DNA from: Bombyx mori
Lineage: Eukaryota > Arthropoda > Insecta > Lepidoptera > Bombycidae
Assembly (NCBI RefSeq): GCF_030269925.1
Contig: NC_085121.1
Span: 141,501 to 205,500, forward strand
Length of the DNA: 64,000 nt
Direction of reading: 5' to 3'
Numbering within the stretch: the first letter of the stretch is position 1; every line of letters begins with the position of its first letter. The notes beneath the pieces are model-generated. The model had not been told where the DNA came from. It made no database searches and saw only the letters and a list, made by a program, of their open reading frames with translations. Of this stretch, positions 53,116-64,000 are shown piece after piece. Position numbers and translations under genes: made by a program.

Positions 53116-54347
53116 AGCTTGATTGCTTCGCGGCCGAGGTGTGTCCGTGGCGCTTAGACATATCCTTTCCCTAAACATGCGCGCTAAGCTGAACCGAACT
53201 CCCCAACACACAGTTTTCATATATTACAAGAACTGTGCATGAGCTGACATTATGATCTAAGTACAGTAATGTTGTGTCGAGTCACGCCGCGGCCGCTAGC
53301 GCCGGCACCATAATCTCCACTAATGGATCCATTCAGAGACAAATACGGAATTGTGTGAGGCCATTTAGTCGAACATTTGTTGGGTTGTCATATTTTGGTA
53401 TTGAATTTACAGGACTGCAAAATCAGAATTTTGTGATCCAAACTATTAGATGAGAAGCTCTCGGCCCTGTTTAGAAAATTGAAACGTCGCGTTATCGTAG
53501 CATCATCAGCATCTGATCCCTATGTCGAAACAGTTCGGAAAGGGAAGCAAGACGGGTAGCACTATGATGCTCGAATTAATAAAAAAGATCCACTGAACGT
53601 CGGATCAGCTGTCGTTGACGACATGACCACCGGACCTCTCAGTCGGCGGAATATCCAGAGCAAGCCCAGACAGCGCCGCCAGCTCATATCCCCGGTATAC
53701 CCCGATTTGAGGCAGAAATACAAGATAGTGACCACCTATATAATGTGAATGTTATTCTCATCGACCAATGAGCGTCTGCCAACAGGACAGTACAACTTAA
53801 TAATTATGATTTATTGTTTATTTCCTGGCAATTCGGGCGCAGTACCTTGATCTTGACCGCGGAAGTACGCACAAATAGACATTAGATAATTGTCTCGTGT
53901 CGGACATCGTATTCCGAGTCAATATTTGGACACGCGATAGCACTGGCAGCCACTGACGCCAAACAATAACATTATTATGGCTTGTTAATTACTATTGTGC
54001 TGTTTGTTGGTACAAACTAAGTGGTTTAAGTTGAGTTTAAGTATACGATTAAATTGACGTTTGTTTGCAAGTGAAGCACGCTCTTGCGAATAAAAGTCTT
54101 TTATTATCCACTGGCCGATCGGCAGATAAACTACTCCCTCATAACAGCAATATCTCTTGTAGATAACGATACTTAAAAAAATACTGTTATCGTGGGATTG
54201 TCAATGTTAATGAGCGATGATAGTGAAATATAACATAACCGCTAAATTTATGGGACTTTTTTTGTTAAAAAAGTTTTTTTATTTCTAAAGAAAAGTATGA
54301 GGTATGTACCAACATACTTTCATTAATTATATTACTATCAATAATTT
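53116..54347. other. No recognisable feature
   Basis: Unassigned. No supported gene. Confidence 0.5.
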
Positions 54348-54778
54348 TTTTTATTGCTTAGATGGGTGAACGAGCTCACAGCCCACCTGGTGTAAGTGGT
54401 TACTGGAGCCCATAGACATCTGCGACATAAATGCACCACCCACCTTGAGATATAAATTCTAAGTTCTCAGTATAGTTACAACGGCTGCCCCACCCTTCAA
54501 ACCGAAACGCATTTCTGCTTCACGGCAGAAATAGGCGGGGTGGTGGTATCTACCCACGTGGACTCACAAGAGGTCCTATCACCAGTAATTACGCAAATTA
54601 TAATTTTGCGGTTTTGATTTTTATTACACGATGTTATTCCTTCACCGTGGAAGTCAATCGTGAACATTTGTTGAGTACGTATTTCATTAGAAAAAATGGT
54701 ACCCGCCTGAGATTCGAACACCGGTGCATCGCTTCAACATGAATGCGCCGGACGTCTTATCCTTTAGGCTACGACGAC
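54348..54778 (-). repeat. Bm1 SINE, near full length
   Basis: Complement of Bm1 with T-run, whole body and tRNA-derived head (54700-54778, 'gagattcgaacaccggtgca'). A few single-base differences from 39036-39487. Confidence 0.95.
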
Positions 54779-55311
54779 TTCAAAAGGTGAAAAGGAGTCG
54801 AATTTATAATGAGTAATCGGTAATGGGAATCGGTAATCGATTAGACCGAAAGCGTTTTGCTGAGTGAAAACCCATTCGTTTGGCAGCATTCAAGCCATGG
54901 TAACTAACTCACTGAGCATGAAATGAGCCGTTTGTTGTTGGTCAATACAAACATACAATAAGTACATTATATCGATCCCGAGAGTAAGAATTGAAACAAG
55001 GCTCGGAACTAGTTATCCTGCAAAATCATGCGCCAGGTCATGCGACAGCCTCCATGTTCCGGGACGTTGAAGAAGCCCTGTTATTGATTATACACCAAAA
55101 GGACAGGCCCTTACTAGACACTGCTATGTGGATTTAATCCCAACGGTAAGTGAAGCGGCTAAAGTTAAATGTCGTGAAAAACTATCTTTGGGCGTTTTAT
55201 TTCTTGATAAGGAGTTGCATCGCCTGATTAGCCTCTTCATGTCTCTAGGAAATCTGTACGAGTGTCTGTACAATCGCCTCAGAGACTGTTTCATCCATGG
55301 GGATTTTTATC
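54779..55311. other. Unassigned, perhaps decayed LINE 5' part
   Basis: No secure similarity. Position directly before recognisable RT sequence suggests degraded LINE coding sequence. Confidence 0.3.
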
Positions 55312-56692
55312 GATGAACGATTCGGATTCTGCTCGAAACACTAATGCATACAACAGGCGCACCGCCTCACGGAGCACATTATCGTAGGGTTTAACCGACC
55401 AAAACCGCTCTACACGGGAGCCCTCTTCATCGAGGTCGCAAAAGCGTTCGACAATGTTTGATCTTCAAACTATTCAACATGGGCGTACCGGAAAGTATCA
55501 TGGTCATCATACGGGACTTCTTGTCGAATCGCTCTTTTTATTATCGAATCAAGAGAATTCGCTTCTCCCCACGACCTCTCTCGGCTGGAGTCCCACAAGG
55601 CCTCGTCCTCTCTCCGCTCCTGTTAAGTTTATTTATCAAACGACATTCCCCGGTCGCCGCCACGACACGACCATTTATTATTCGAGTAGAAACAAGTCCC
55701 TAATCGCAAGTAAACTCCAGAGCGCAGCCGTATCCCTCGGAGAGTGGTTCTGGAAATGGCGCATCGATATCAACCCAGCGAAAAGCACAGCGGTGCTCAT
55801 TCACAGGGAGAACTCAACCCGTATCTCCTCCCACATTAGGCGTAGAAATCTCACACCCCCGATCACCCTCTCAGACCAACCCATACTCTGAGCTAGGAAT
55901 GTCAAGTACCTGGGAGTCACTCTGAATGCATCCATGCCATTCCGCCCACCGTAAAGTCTGTCCCTGCCGCGCTGCATTTATTGTCGGCAGACTTTTCCCC
56001 ATGATTTGCAAGCGAAGTAAACTGTCCCAAAGTGTTCCAAAATGTTGCTAAGTGGAACAAATTGACACTTTACAAAACTTGCATAAGTCCCGTCATGACA
56101 TACGCGAGTTCGATGCTCGCTCACGCGACCCGCACACACACACACAGACACCCTTCAAACCGTACAATCTCGTTTTTACAGGTTAGCCATCTGAGCTCCG
56201 TGATTCGTGAGAAACGTCGACCTATACGACGACCTGGGTCTCGAAACGATCCGGAAACTCATGAAGTCAGCGTCAGAACGGTACTTCAATAAGCCTATGC
56301 GTCGTAATAATTGCCTTATTGTTGCCGTCGCTGACTACTTCCCAACTCCTGTTCATGCAGAAGCCAGTCAAGATCGACGCCCTAGACACGTTCTTACGGA
56401 TCCGTTAGATCCAGTAACTCTTACATTAGACGCCTTCAGCTTGAATACTAGGAGCAGGGTTAGGGACCCCGGTAACCGTACTCGACGAACTCTGCAAAGA
56501 GTTAGTTATACGTGCAACCTAATCCAAACATCAGTCCACTAAGTTTCTCGCCGGATTGTTTCAGCGTGGTAGATTCAGCGGAGCACTTCTCTTGCAGTTC
56601 TGTCAGGTTGAGCCCGTGGGCTCACGTCACGAACCATGGGTACCTAGCTGGAATAGTCCTCTTGGGCTAACAGCAATTAGATAGGGAGAAAG
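55312..56692 (+). pseudogene. Decayed Jockey-like LINE reverse transcriptase
   Basis: Several shifted frames together cover an RT in the right order: LTEH-type block near 55370, TGALFIEVAKAF (55410), FKLFNMGVPESIMVIIRDFL (55463), SAGVPQGLVLSPLL (55580), a damaged catalytic box where the usual first Asp of the DD pair reads as His (HDTTIYYSS, 55660), WRIDINPAKSTAVL (55760), KYLGVTLNAS (55900) and RNVDLYDDLGLETI (56210). Frameshifts, stops and the altered catalytic box make it non-functional. The 3'UTR-like end 'cctagctggaatagtcctct' lies near 56643. The endonuclease is not recognised. Confidence 0.85.
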
Positions 56693-57134
56693 AAATGAAA
56701 CAACAATTTAAAATTTAGTTCAGAGCAAGTACAAGGATCACGTCTAAAATAAATTTATTTGTTTGAAAAATCTATACTTTATTACATTTTCCATAATGAT
56801 ATCAAGTAGTTTTTGATATATATAGAAGCTATTTTTTAAATTAATTCAAGCTTCATCCTTTAATACAACATTAGTTTAACAAAAATCTAACCCGTTCCTC
56901 TCAATAAAACCTGTTTACCTGTAAGGTTGTTAAATAGAGTTAGTGCGGGAGGCAGACGGCCCCTCCGATTAAATGCTATTTATTACTCGCCTCCCTCCCT
57001 TTATTAAAACCTATCCGATGCTTTGCACAAAAAAATAGTACTCTTTTATCCGTTTTGGTTTCATCAATTTAGATGGGCAAGTGATCTTATATCTTTTCGA
57101 TAACTCAGTTGACTAGACCCTAAAACTCGCGCTA
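56693..57134. other. No recognisable feature
   Basis: AT-rich and unassigned. Confidence 0.5.
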
Positions 57135-57273
57135 TAAGTTCTAAGATCTCAGTATAGTTATAACGGCTGCCCCACCCTTCAAACCGAAACACATTACTGC
57201 CTCACGGCAGAAAGAGGCAGGACGGTGGTACCTACCCACGCGGACTCACAAGAGGTCCTACCACCAGTAAGTA
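57135..57273 (-). repeat. Bm1 SINE internal fragment
   Basis: 'agttctaagatctcagtata', 'cccacccttcaaaccgaaac' and 'gactcacaagaggtcctacc'. Both ends of Bm1 are missing. Confidence 0.88.
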
Positions 57274-57414
57274 CCAGATTAACGAGAAAACATACTTAAA
57301 TACACATTTTCTTAAATCATAAATAACACCAAATCGAAAGTGTCTAATGAAAGTAATATTTCTTAAAATGCTGGCATTAAATTATTAGCACCGAGTAAGT
57401 CTTTTTTTTTATGA

Positions 57415-57740
57415 TTGAAGGATTACAGGTGGCCCGGAGGCCTTTCCAGTTCCACCAGGATAGGTGGGCGAGCAAAGGCTCAGCCAAAAGGGGTGGGATT
57501 TGCTAACAGCTGCCCGAGCGCCCCGAAGGAGACCTAACAGCTCAAAAGCAGCTGCTTCGCGAATGAATCTACTACCGGATCGGAATCACGACCCGCTGAG
57601 AAGATCCGGCGAGAAACTCAGCGAGCTGATTCATGGGTTAGGTTGCACGGCGAACTCTTTGTCGAGTTCGACGAGTACGGTTACCGGGGTCCCAGCCAGT
57701 AAGTCCTGTCTGATAGCGCTAATTATGACTCAACAGTGAC
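57415..57740 (+). repeat. Dispersed repeat, copy 2 (first copy at 10420)
   Basis: Longer copy of the minus-strand repeat at 10420-10655, with 'tgctaacagctgcccgagcg', 'cccgctgagaagatccggcg' and 'gttgcacggcgaactctttg'. The open frame is a repeat by-product. Confidence 0.75.
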
Positions 57741-57858
57741 CAGCTAGAACATCGCCAATTAATTCCAGAAGGCTCTCTCGGACCGAGTGTACTCCCTGAG
57801 GTCGAATGAAATATTTCCGTACATCTATTAGTTTGTAGAACTTGTAACCAGCATTATC

Positions 57859-58363
57859 GTTATTAGCGAGTGGCGGTGGCGTCGCCGTCCGTGCCCGTCC
57901 GATGAGACGACGTCGCGCTTCGGCAGGCACTCTGCGATTTGTTTTTACACATAAGCGGGAATCTGCCAGGAAATCGACATACATAGTTTTCAGGCAGGCG
58001 CCTCTTAGAATATGTGTACAAGTGCCCGGCGACTTGGACACAATTTGTGACGCTCTGACGCAACTAGCAGTCTGTCAGAGTGAGCGCTCGAGATTAGTGC
58101 TGGAGATGTCGCACACCCTTCCTCACATGACGACAACCGCAATTTATATATTAATACGTGAAGCAAAAACTTTGTACCCCTCTTTACGAAAATTACGCGG
58201 ACGGATGAATATGAAATTTCCCACACTTATAGAGAATATAGAGAAGTAGAGCAGAAAGTTAATATTTTTCTTAAATTATGCATTAAAAATACAATAAATC
58301 AATAAACAAGACATTACACACATTACCATAATATATATTTGACATACGCATATATACTCTTTT
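57859..58363 (+). repeat. 505-bp tandem duplication, unit 1
   Basis: From GTTATTAGCGAG to ...ACTCTTTT; repeated immediately at 58364-58868 with no difference seen by eye. Contains the open frame at 57902. Confidence 0.95.
57902..58249 (+). CDS. Open frame of unknown product in duplicated unit 1
   Basis: 115 codons from an ATG, starting MRRRRASAGTLRFVFTHK, with middle part LRICVQVPGDLDTICDALTQ and a lysine/arginine-rich end. An AATAAA-like signal lies about 50 nt after the stop. No signal peptide, membrane segment or known motif is visible. GC-rich composition keeps other frames open too, so it could be chance, or the 3' exon of a gene, or part of an unrecognised transposon. No function is proposed. 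Confidence 0.35.
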   Translation: MRRRRASAGTLRFVFTHKRESARKSTYIVFRQAPLRICVQVPGDLDTICDALTQLAVCQSERSRLVLEMSHTLPHMTTTAIYILIREAKTLYPSLRKLRGRMNMKFPTLIENIEK

Positions 58364-58868
58364 GTTATTAGCGAGTGGCGGTGGCGTCGCCGTCCGTGCC
58401 CGTCCGATGAGACGACGTCGCGCTTCGGCAGGCACTCTGCGATTTGTTTTTACACATAAGCGGGAATCTGCCAGGAAATCGACATACATAGTTTTCAGGC
58501 AGGCGCCTCTTAGAATATGTGTACAAGTGCCCGGCGACTTGGACACAATTTGTGACGCTCTGACGCAACTAGCAGTCTGTCAGAGTGAGCGCTCGAGATT
58601 AGTGCTGGAGATGTCGCACACCCTTCCTCACATGACGACAACCGCAATTTATATATTAATACGTGAAGCAAAAACTTTGTACCCCTCTTTACGAAAATTA
58701 CGCGGACGGATGAATATGAAATTTCCCACACTTATAGAGAATATAGAGAAGTAGAGCAGAAAGTTAATATTTTTCTTAAATTATGCATTAAAAATACAAT
58801 AAATCAATAAACAAGACATTACACACATTACCATAATATATATTTGACATACGCATATATACTCTTTT
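58364..58868 (+). repeat. 505-bp tandem duplication, unit 2
   Basis: Exact continuation of unit 1; similarity ends at ACTCTTTT (58868). Confidence 0.95.
58407..58754 (+). CDS. Open frame of unknown product in duplicated unit 2
   Basis: Same 115 codons as 57902-58249. The same frame is open a little further upstream, to about 58362, but only from a non-ATG codon. Confidence 0.35.
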   Translation: MRRRRASAGTLRFVFTHKRESARKSTYIVFRQAPLRICVQVPGDLDTICDALTQLAVCQSERSRLVLEMSHTLPHMTTTAIYILIREAKTLYPSLRKLRGRMNMKFPTLIENIEK

Positions 58869-59507
58869 GTTTATTGTCAAACTTTTCTTAGTGTTTAAAG
58901 CCTGTAGTCAAATTAAGAGTAGATTAAAACAAAATCTGTGATTATAGAAGTAAAGTATTTGACAATAGAACCGTAATAATGTTCAAACTTATAATTTAAA
59001 TTAATAAACATGGTCAAATTTTAACAGGTGGGCGACCACTAGTAACAATAATTATCAAAATAGTTATATTTAAAGCGTTCTTACCGTGGTCACTGGTTAT
59101 AGAATATAGAGTAGTAGTACCCTTCGCGCACCCCTCGCGGTCCCTTCGAGCACCCTTCGAGCACTCCGGTATGTAAAGGAGAGACTGTAACTATGACGAT
59201 TGTCTAAACAAACAAACTTGAACTAAACTTTGTGTATTTCTTTATTGTAATTTCATTTTGCAGAGGTCGAGTAACAAATAAACGAAACGCTACAAAAGTT
59301 GATAAAAGATAACAGCAGGAACACGACAAAGCTTTCTCATTGACATGCTTCAAATAAAAAGCTTGTCCATTTGAAATATTATAGTGCTCTGTATTTACTG
59401 AGCTTCACCTGTCCGTCACTCAGAGAAAATTGTAAGATAAAAAAACTCCCGCGTCACAAGAATCCATTGACCCCATGAATCAGCTGATTTATTTTGTAAT
59501 ACATCAC
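58869..59507. other. No recognisable feature
   Basis: AT-rich and unassigned; 'cccttcgcgcacccctcgcg' / 'cccttcgagcacccttcgag' short direct repeats at 59118-59164. Confidence 0.5.
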
Positions 59508-59536
59508 TTGCCTACAGCGCAGAAAGCTGTAGGCAA
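59508..59536. repeat. Perfect 11-bp inverted repeat
   Basis: TTGCCTACAGC and its exact complement around a 7-nt loop (GCAGAAA). Confidence 0.85.
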
Positions 59537-59674
59537 ACAAAATACTTTAAAATTCAATATCTTTTATCCGAACGCTTTTTTTAATATTTCCTAGCAACTG
59601 AGGAACTGTGACATCACACGGGACACCATACACACGTTTGCTACGGGAAGTGCTCACGTACATGTGGGTGCACA

Positions 59675-59725
59675 TCGGCTACAAGTGTCTGGGGCTCAGT
59701 ACAACTCCCAGACACATGTAGCCGA
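59675..59725. repeat. Inverted repeat, 19-bp arms
   Basis: TCGGCTACAAGTGTCTGGG pairs with 59707-59725 with a single mismatch; 13-nt loop. GC-rich stem, so a stable hairpin. Confidence 0.88.
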
Positions 59726-60879
59726 CCCCTCAGTCAACAACATGGTCGACGACGTTTACAACGTTCGTATGTGTGTGTACACGTTAACTTGTAAATTTCT
59801 TCAGAAAATAAAATCTATTGAAGAAAAAGACGGTGCAAGTAAATTCGTCGGAAGATCGCAAACAATTTAATTGAGTGAAAATACAATGGTGTGTAACGAA
59901 CCCGTGGAATATTGGAATTTTGATGCGAACTCAGAGAAATCAAGCAGACAGAGCTCCGACGCAAACTATGCTAATACTCAGAACAGATTGACAAACATTA
60001 ACATAAATAAATACTATACACTTGCACAACACTATGTCAGCTCTAGTTCTATATTCGTCGGCGCTGGGGATGCCGCTCCGTGAGCTCCCGCAGTGCATGC
60101 CGCCGCCATCTTGACACACGAGCATTCTTTAGAGAATAGTAATCAGTGATATTACTTTAGAAGAACCGGAATACATTACATTACAAAACGTAGCCTGTGG
60201 AATTCTTAAAATAACCTAACACGGTTCCAGCTCCTATATTAGCTCTTATATACGAACTCCTGGTACGCGAGCTCATTACGGAGCCTGCCTATTTCTTCCT
60301 AAACAGATGCATTGTGCTTCAGATTGAAGGACGGGTACACTGGTTCCTTGCTCTTCCTATTTATCCATTCCGAAGGTGGCGGTGAATCTGAACTGTGTCA
60401 AACATGCTTCAGCAACACACCCCGTTGATCGCTTTGTTAGTTAACGACCTTTGTTATTTAACCTAACACCTGACACGTTTGGACTACACGATATCTGTGG
60501 ATGTACTTATTTTTGCCTCGCATGTAAGTTATTATAATTGTCTCATTAGGTTCGGGCCATGCGCGTGCGGAACGTCTACTCGTTCTTTTATATCGTAGGA
60601 CATGTATGACTCGGAATTAAAAGGGCGGTCGACAGGAGAACTCTCACCGGAGCCAGATGTCCACATTGATTAGGTATTTATTGGACAATGGAGGGACATT
60701 TCGAGGGAAGTGGCTATTCGAAGCGACGGCTAGCTCTTTTATAATCAGAGCTAACGGATTATTGAAATTGACAACCTATTGCCTTTGTTTAAAATGAATT
60801 TTAAAGAGTTGGATCATATCTACCGTCATCTTCTTTTAAATATATATTTATATTTAAATATATAAATTGTACTTTAAGA
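59726..60879. other. No recognisable feature
   Basis: Short chance frames at 59664-60083; no family recognised. Confidence 0.45.
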
Positions 60880-61010
60880 AGTGAGACCTTAGAACTCATA
60901 TCTTAAGGTAGGTGGCCGCATTTACTTTGTAGGTGTCTATGGGTTCTGGTAATCACTTAACACCAGGTGGGCCGTGAGCTCGTCCACCCATCTAAGCAAT
61001 AAATAAAAAC
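60880..61010 (+). repeat. Bm1 SINE 3' fragment
   Basis: 'gagaccttagaactcatatc', 'cacttaacaccaggtgggcc' and 'catctaagcaataaataaaa'. Confidence 0.9.
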
Positions 61011-63489
61011 TATTTTTAAGCTATCGGAACATTTAAGTTTTATCTTGGACATTAAATTTACGTAATTTATAAGCATAATTCGCTTACAATCGTTACCACA
61101 GACTTACAAATAACATAATATAATAATAATAGAATAACAAATACAGTACAATTTTAGAATGAACTTTGTAAATTGAGTTTTTTTACTCTGAAAATTTACT
61201 TTCGTATAAAATTGTGACGTATTTCGCGAATCAGTAACTGAGGGCGCTCGGAGGGAGGGAGGCTGCGCTTCCAACAAATAGGCTTTCAATTATCTCGACG
61301 AAAATGGAAACGAGATAAGAAGTGGGGTTTTGTTTGTCATTTCATATTGTCGTGTTATGGAATTAGTTTTAACTGGATCTGATAGGTATACGGTATGACA
61401 CACAGTGTATGATAGGCACAAGCACCTTACGCACAATTAACTATACGTACGAGTAAGCCAATCATATAGTAAATTTAAAACTTTGAAGACGACCACATCT
61501 CGTTCATGTGGCGCTATATTTAGTTTTTAATTAAATAAGTTAAATCTTCGTGTCTTACTGCATTGGTTGGGCAGTCGACTTCACATAGATATCAAACAGT
61601 GAATATCGCCGTCCATTCCAGACATTCTTAGGCTAACCATCGGTGATAGGGCGAGTTTTTTTGCACCTAGGAACCACAAATCTTGCTTGTGAACATCTTC
61701 ATACCATTTTGGATTCGTACACATGGGCGTTCACGACGTTCAGGGAAAGAGAAGGGACAGGGGAAGGCAGCGGGAGGAGGATGCGCCCGCGGCCTAAGAT
61801 TCGTGTTCGTCGACCAGCCTGGTGACACGCGTCAACATTTATTAATATAATGTAATTTGCAAGTAATTAAATAAAACTATTGAAATTAACTGTCATGCGT
61901 GGTTTCTTCTTCACCATCGTCATGAACACCATGTAGAATAAAATAAAGTGAGTAGTAGTTCACAAGCGGTAGATATGAAACTTTCAGACTTATTATTTCT
62001 CATCAAATCGTCGGCTAGATCGTTTGTTTCTTTTTGACTTTTTTTGTTTCGTCTACTTCCAAATGAAAGCGGTGCTAAAAAATCATCACTTCAAAATAGT
62101 ATGTCCAGCATATCTAGTACAGTATAACATCTCCTACATCTTCGTTTAAAATTAGAAAACTGTTTGTAATTCTTTATTTCGTTTCCTGTGACAGTTTTAT
62201 TTGCGGAGTTAAGTTTGAGTTTACTGCGGGCCCTTCAGCCCTCTCCGCGCCGGCACTTTACCAACTGATGTTCACGATTGTCTGATCGGATTTGAGCTTG
62301 AATTAAGACTTTAAGCGGATTGCGACTTGAACAGTATTTGTATTAGTCTTTAGTATTGTATGTTTTGGCCAAACAAAATGTCTCAATTCTCGACATTCCA
62401 ATGGAAATATTTATTATATTTTTGCTATTTTGAATATAAATTTTCCAGCGGATCTCTCTCATGCTCCGACTCAGTAAAGGAAGTGATCGGGAAAAAAAAC
62501 AATAGACCATTCTCCGTATATAGGTTTTCGAGGAATTTTATAAACAATCTCCGTGATTTCGCAGTAAAGGTAATTAAACCACCTGTGCATAATACCTGTG
62601 CAGTTAAGAGTACTGGTAGATGGACGCCCGCTGCCTCTCCGCGAGATCGCTTCATCCGCGTCGCGGATGATTTCAATTTAAATTTATACCGTTAGAGTTC
62701 TAATCTATGATAAAAAAATACCGTTAAAAAAATTCTGTACCCAGGAACTCTATTGCTATCAAAACATCATTTAAATAAAAAATACAACCACAAACAAAAT
62801 CCTCTATTAAAAAATTTCCGGCATCTACTTGTCCTGTGCATTGTGTATTCCCGCCGAGGATCTATTCAATAAACGAAAACTTTATCCTTCGCACAGTCGT
62901 TTATCTTCAAAGACTTTGAACAATAAGGACGTGAACACGGAAAAAATAAAAGCGTAAAAGTCTTTGATATGCAGAGTACAACCGGAAGTCCTGTCGGAAG
63001 GGTCGGCCAGGACACTAATTAATGTTCAGATACTTTTTCAATTCGTACATAATCGACTTGGCGCGGCGTACCGAATTTTCTTTGAGTTATCATTGCAGTT
63101 ATTTTTCAAAGTTTAATAAATTACCATGCGGAAAGCTTTTTTTGAGTACAGGAGATGAGTCGACAAGCTCACAAAGCACTGTGTGTTACGGTGGCGCAAA
63201 ACTAGATTTTGCGCGTTACATTTACTACATGAAGTTAGGCAATCCTTCATTACGGATATCACTCATAAATACGTACGAAATAAATAGGCTTAGGTACTTG
63301 AGACGTTACTGCCGCGAGACCTGCTGCAGTCGACGGCCGGCTGTCTGTGCAGCCCTGGTACAGCCGATGATTATAGGTGACTGTGACCACTTACGCACAA
63401 AGTTAGTGCCTGTTTGTAGTATTGAAATAACCGCTTGTTACTACATGCACATGAATATATATAGGTACGGTACATACACCAAAATAAAT
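61011..63489. other. Unassigned sequence
   Basis: No gene recognised. GC-rich patches at 61735-61830 and 62225-62260. Short plus- and minus-strand frames at 62360-62700 and the 169-codon frame at 63022-63531 (which runs into a Helitron) show no domain. Confidence 0.45.
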
Positions 63490-63737
63490 TTTTTTACAAT
63501 TTTTGTCTGTCTGTCTGTTTGTTCCGGCTAATCTCTAGAACGGCGGGACCGATTTTGATGAGACTTTCATTAGTAGGTAGCTGATGATATAAGCAGTAAC
63601 TTAGGCTACTTTTTTTGGACTAGCTTCGCCCCGCGGCGTCACCCGCAGTTATTGTCGTACCGCGCGCAACATGGCGGACTTCGCCTATCAATAATAAAAT
63701 TTAATGTTTCCGAAACGAAGCGAGGGCGGTTTGCTAG
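63490..63737 (+). mobile_element. Helitron-like element (3' end clear)
   Basis: Contains 'tgtctgtctgtctgtttgtt' and 'ggcgggaccgattttgatga', then ends 'gaagcgagggcggtttgCTAG' followed by T at 63738. An internal 'ggactagcttcgccccgcgg' suggests a second, oppositely oriented end nested inside. The 5' end is not resolved. Confidence 0.6.
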
Positions 63738-64000
63738 TTATCTTATAAATTTACATTCCTGTCAAAGCGCTACATTAGAATAGAGCATGTTAGCTCATTT
63801 TATTCAGCGTACTCTATCGTGAGCGTTCGTGAACACGGCTATGAATAATAGTTGAAACTCGTATCGCCACAACAGCACGAAAACTGTTGCATAATTGAAA
63901 GATTCGACAATATGATATAACTAAAGAGACCTTAAATTTAAAGTTTAGAGTAATGTTAGGCCAGCAGCAGCGGAGGGCGCGTGCCCAGTCCAGCCGCTAC

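Noticed and set aside
59664..60083. Two consecutive plus-strand genes
   Set aside because: The first frame overlaps a hairpin, neither has recognisable motifs, and they abut without splice signals.
63022..63531. 169-residue protein gene
   Set aside because: No domain, low-complexity composition, and its 3' end runs into a Helitron-like repeat.

Overview
The window is eukaryotic, AT-rich, intron/intergenic-type DNA from a silkmoth (Bombyx mori or a very close relative). The organism call rests on many copies of a tRNA-headed SINE that I recognise as Bm1, several of them nearly full length, together with lepidopteran Helitrons ending in CTAG|T, Jockey-like and CR1/RTE-like LINE remnants, and BEL/Pao LTR retrotransposons. 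No complete host protein-coding gene can be supported. Almost every open frame outside the retrotransposons is a short chance frame or a decayed transposon piece.

Layout. 1-4330: a broken BEL/Pao element with gag-protease open, reverse transcriptase and RNase H deleted, integrase C-terminus and 3' LTR present; its 5' LTR is not visible. 4331-19074: mostly unassigned AT-rich sequence with scattered Bm1 SINEs, LINE tails, a Helitron and several short hairpins. 19075-19330: a CpG-rich block on the minus strand ending in a strong splice donor, the best candidate for a host promoter and first exon. 19331-40074: more SINE and LINE debris, two adjacent minus-strand Helitrons, a TTA-flanked MITE whose related empty site lies 3.2 kb away, and a strong 30-bp hairpin.

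40075-52398 dominates the window. It is an apparently intact, very young BEL/Pao retrotransposon in tandem: LTR-internal-LTR-internal-LTR. The three 378-bp LTRs and two 1756-residue Gag-Pol frames look identical, and one 5-bp target duplication (GATGG) flanks the whole array. Each Gag-Pol carries zinc knuckles, protease, reverse transcriptase, RNase H and integrase with the catalytic acidic residues in place.

52399-64000: a 58-unit (ATACT)n microsatellite beside a LINE tail, a decayed Jockey-like LINE, a 505-bp exact tandem duplication containing a 115-codon open frame of unknown origin, two hairpins and a terminal Helitron. I found no clear evidence for an undescribed biological system. The most informative signals are the tandem retrotransposon with a shared central LTR, the 505-bp duplication, the MITE with its empty site, and the long hairpins.
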